Source: Brevipalpus yothersi (lineage: Eukaryota; Arthropoda; Arachnida; Trombidiformes; Tenuipalpidae). Taken from it: a DNA stretch of 64,000 bases. Of the stretch, positions 63,966-64,000 are shown piece after piece. The number at the start of each line of letters is the position of its first letter. Within the stretch, counting starts at the first letter, position 1. Made by a program: the position numbers and the translations under genes. The stretch spans positions 209,704 to 273,703 of the forward strand of contig QZCP01000323.1 of assembly GCA_003956705.1 (NCBI GenBank), in the 5' to 3' direction. Under the pieces are notes generated by a model. It was given only the letters and a program-made list of their open reading frames with translations, did no database searches and was not told where the DNA came from.

Positions 63966-64000
<35 letters not shown>
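63966..64000. repeat. (CT)n microsatellite cut by the window edge
   Basis: At least 35 bp of CT running off the right end. Confidence 0.9.

Larger units (their letters stand above)
39534..64000 (+). other. Probable ephrin intron 2, at least 24 kb, no exon seen
   Basis: From the exon 2 donor to the window end I see no exon that could be the ephrin C-terminal half, nor any known gene on either strand. The DNA is a mosaic of pyrimidine-rich stretches on the + strand (strongest 43.7-51 kb), CT and GA arrays, CA/GT tracts and unique AT-rich sequence. An independent gene of unknown type cannot be excluded; the best candidate is the minus-strand frame at 49122-49676. Confidence 0.5.

Noticed and set aside
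39534..64000. Search for ephrin exon 3 and for other conserved domains
   Set aside because: No frame with the expected Cys, FTP, GLEF or YYFIST patterns was found. An exon in the 790-N gap cannot be excluded.
1..64000. CRISPR arrays, bacterial operons, insertion sequences, tRNA and rRNA genes
   Set aside because: No spaced identical repeats, no B-box-like tRNA cores, no rRNA segments and no transposase domains seen. Repeats are simple microsatellites.

Overview
This window is eukaryotic nuclear DNA, AT-rich, from an animal and most likely an arthropod. Five genes have spliced coding regions with short GT-AG introns (56 to 583 bp). A sixth, an arthropod-type ephrin, runs off the right edge. 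Nothing looks bacterial, viral or organellar. The ephrin core (NPIFRIDNTDHIIDVN) is typical of arthropods, and a three-repeat Myb plus METTL14 rules out a Caenorhabditis-like nematode. A mite or other chelicerate is a guess from the base composition and compact introns; nothing here proves it.

Layout: positions 1 to about 17,360 hold no recognisable coding exon and are studded with (GA)n/(CT)n microsatellites. A gene-dense block follows: protein phosphatase 1 catalytic subunit (17,681-19,680, +), endophilin-B (22,199-24,505, +), a ferroportin-like transporter (25,346-26,935, +), METTL14 (29,188-27,231, -), and a c-Myb-type R1R2R3 transcription factor (29,706 to at least 31,476, +). METTL14 and Myb are head to head across 517 bp that carry an NRF1-like site and an inverted CCAAT box. 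Ferroportin and METTL14 are tail to tail across 295 bp. Ephrin starts at 32,871. Its second exon is at 39,392-39,533 after a 6.4 kb intron, and no third exon can be seen up to 64,000. The last 24 kb are therefore probably one giant ephrin intron, full of pyrimidine-rich + strand and (CT)n arrays.

The genes do not form one pathway. PP1 is a general Ser/Thr phosphatase, endophilin-B bends membranes, ferroportin exports iron, METTL14 is the RNA-binding half of the m6A writer, Myb is a cell-cycle transcription factor and ephrin is an Eph-receptor ligand. The points most worth checking are: replaced metal-site residues in the ferroportin, a short METTL14 tail without RGG repeats, a 36-nt in-phase cassette exon in endophilin-B, an unresolved Myb 3' end, and the strand-asymmetric microsatellite desert in the ephrin intron. 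Two N gaps (16,242-16,325 and 44,232-45,021) lie inside (CT)n arrays, so distances across them are unreliable. I saw no convincing new multi-gene system.
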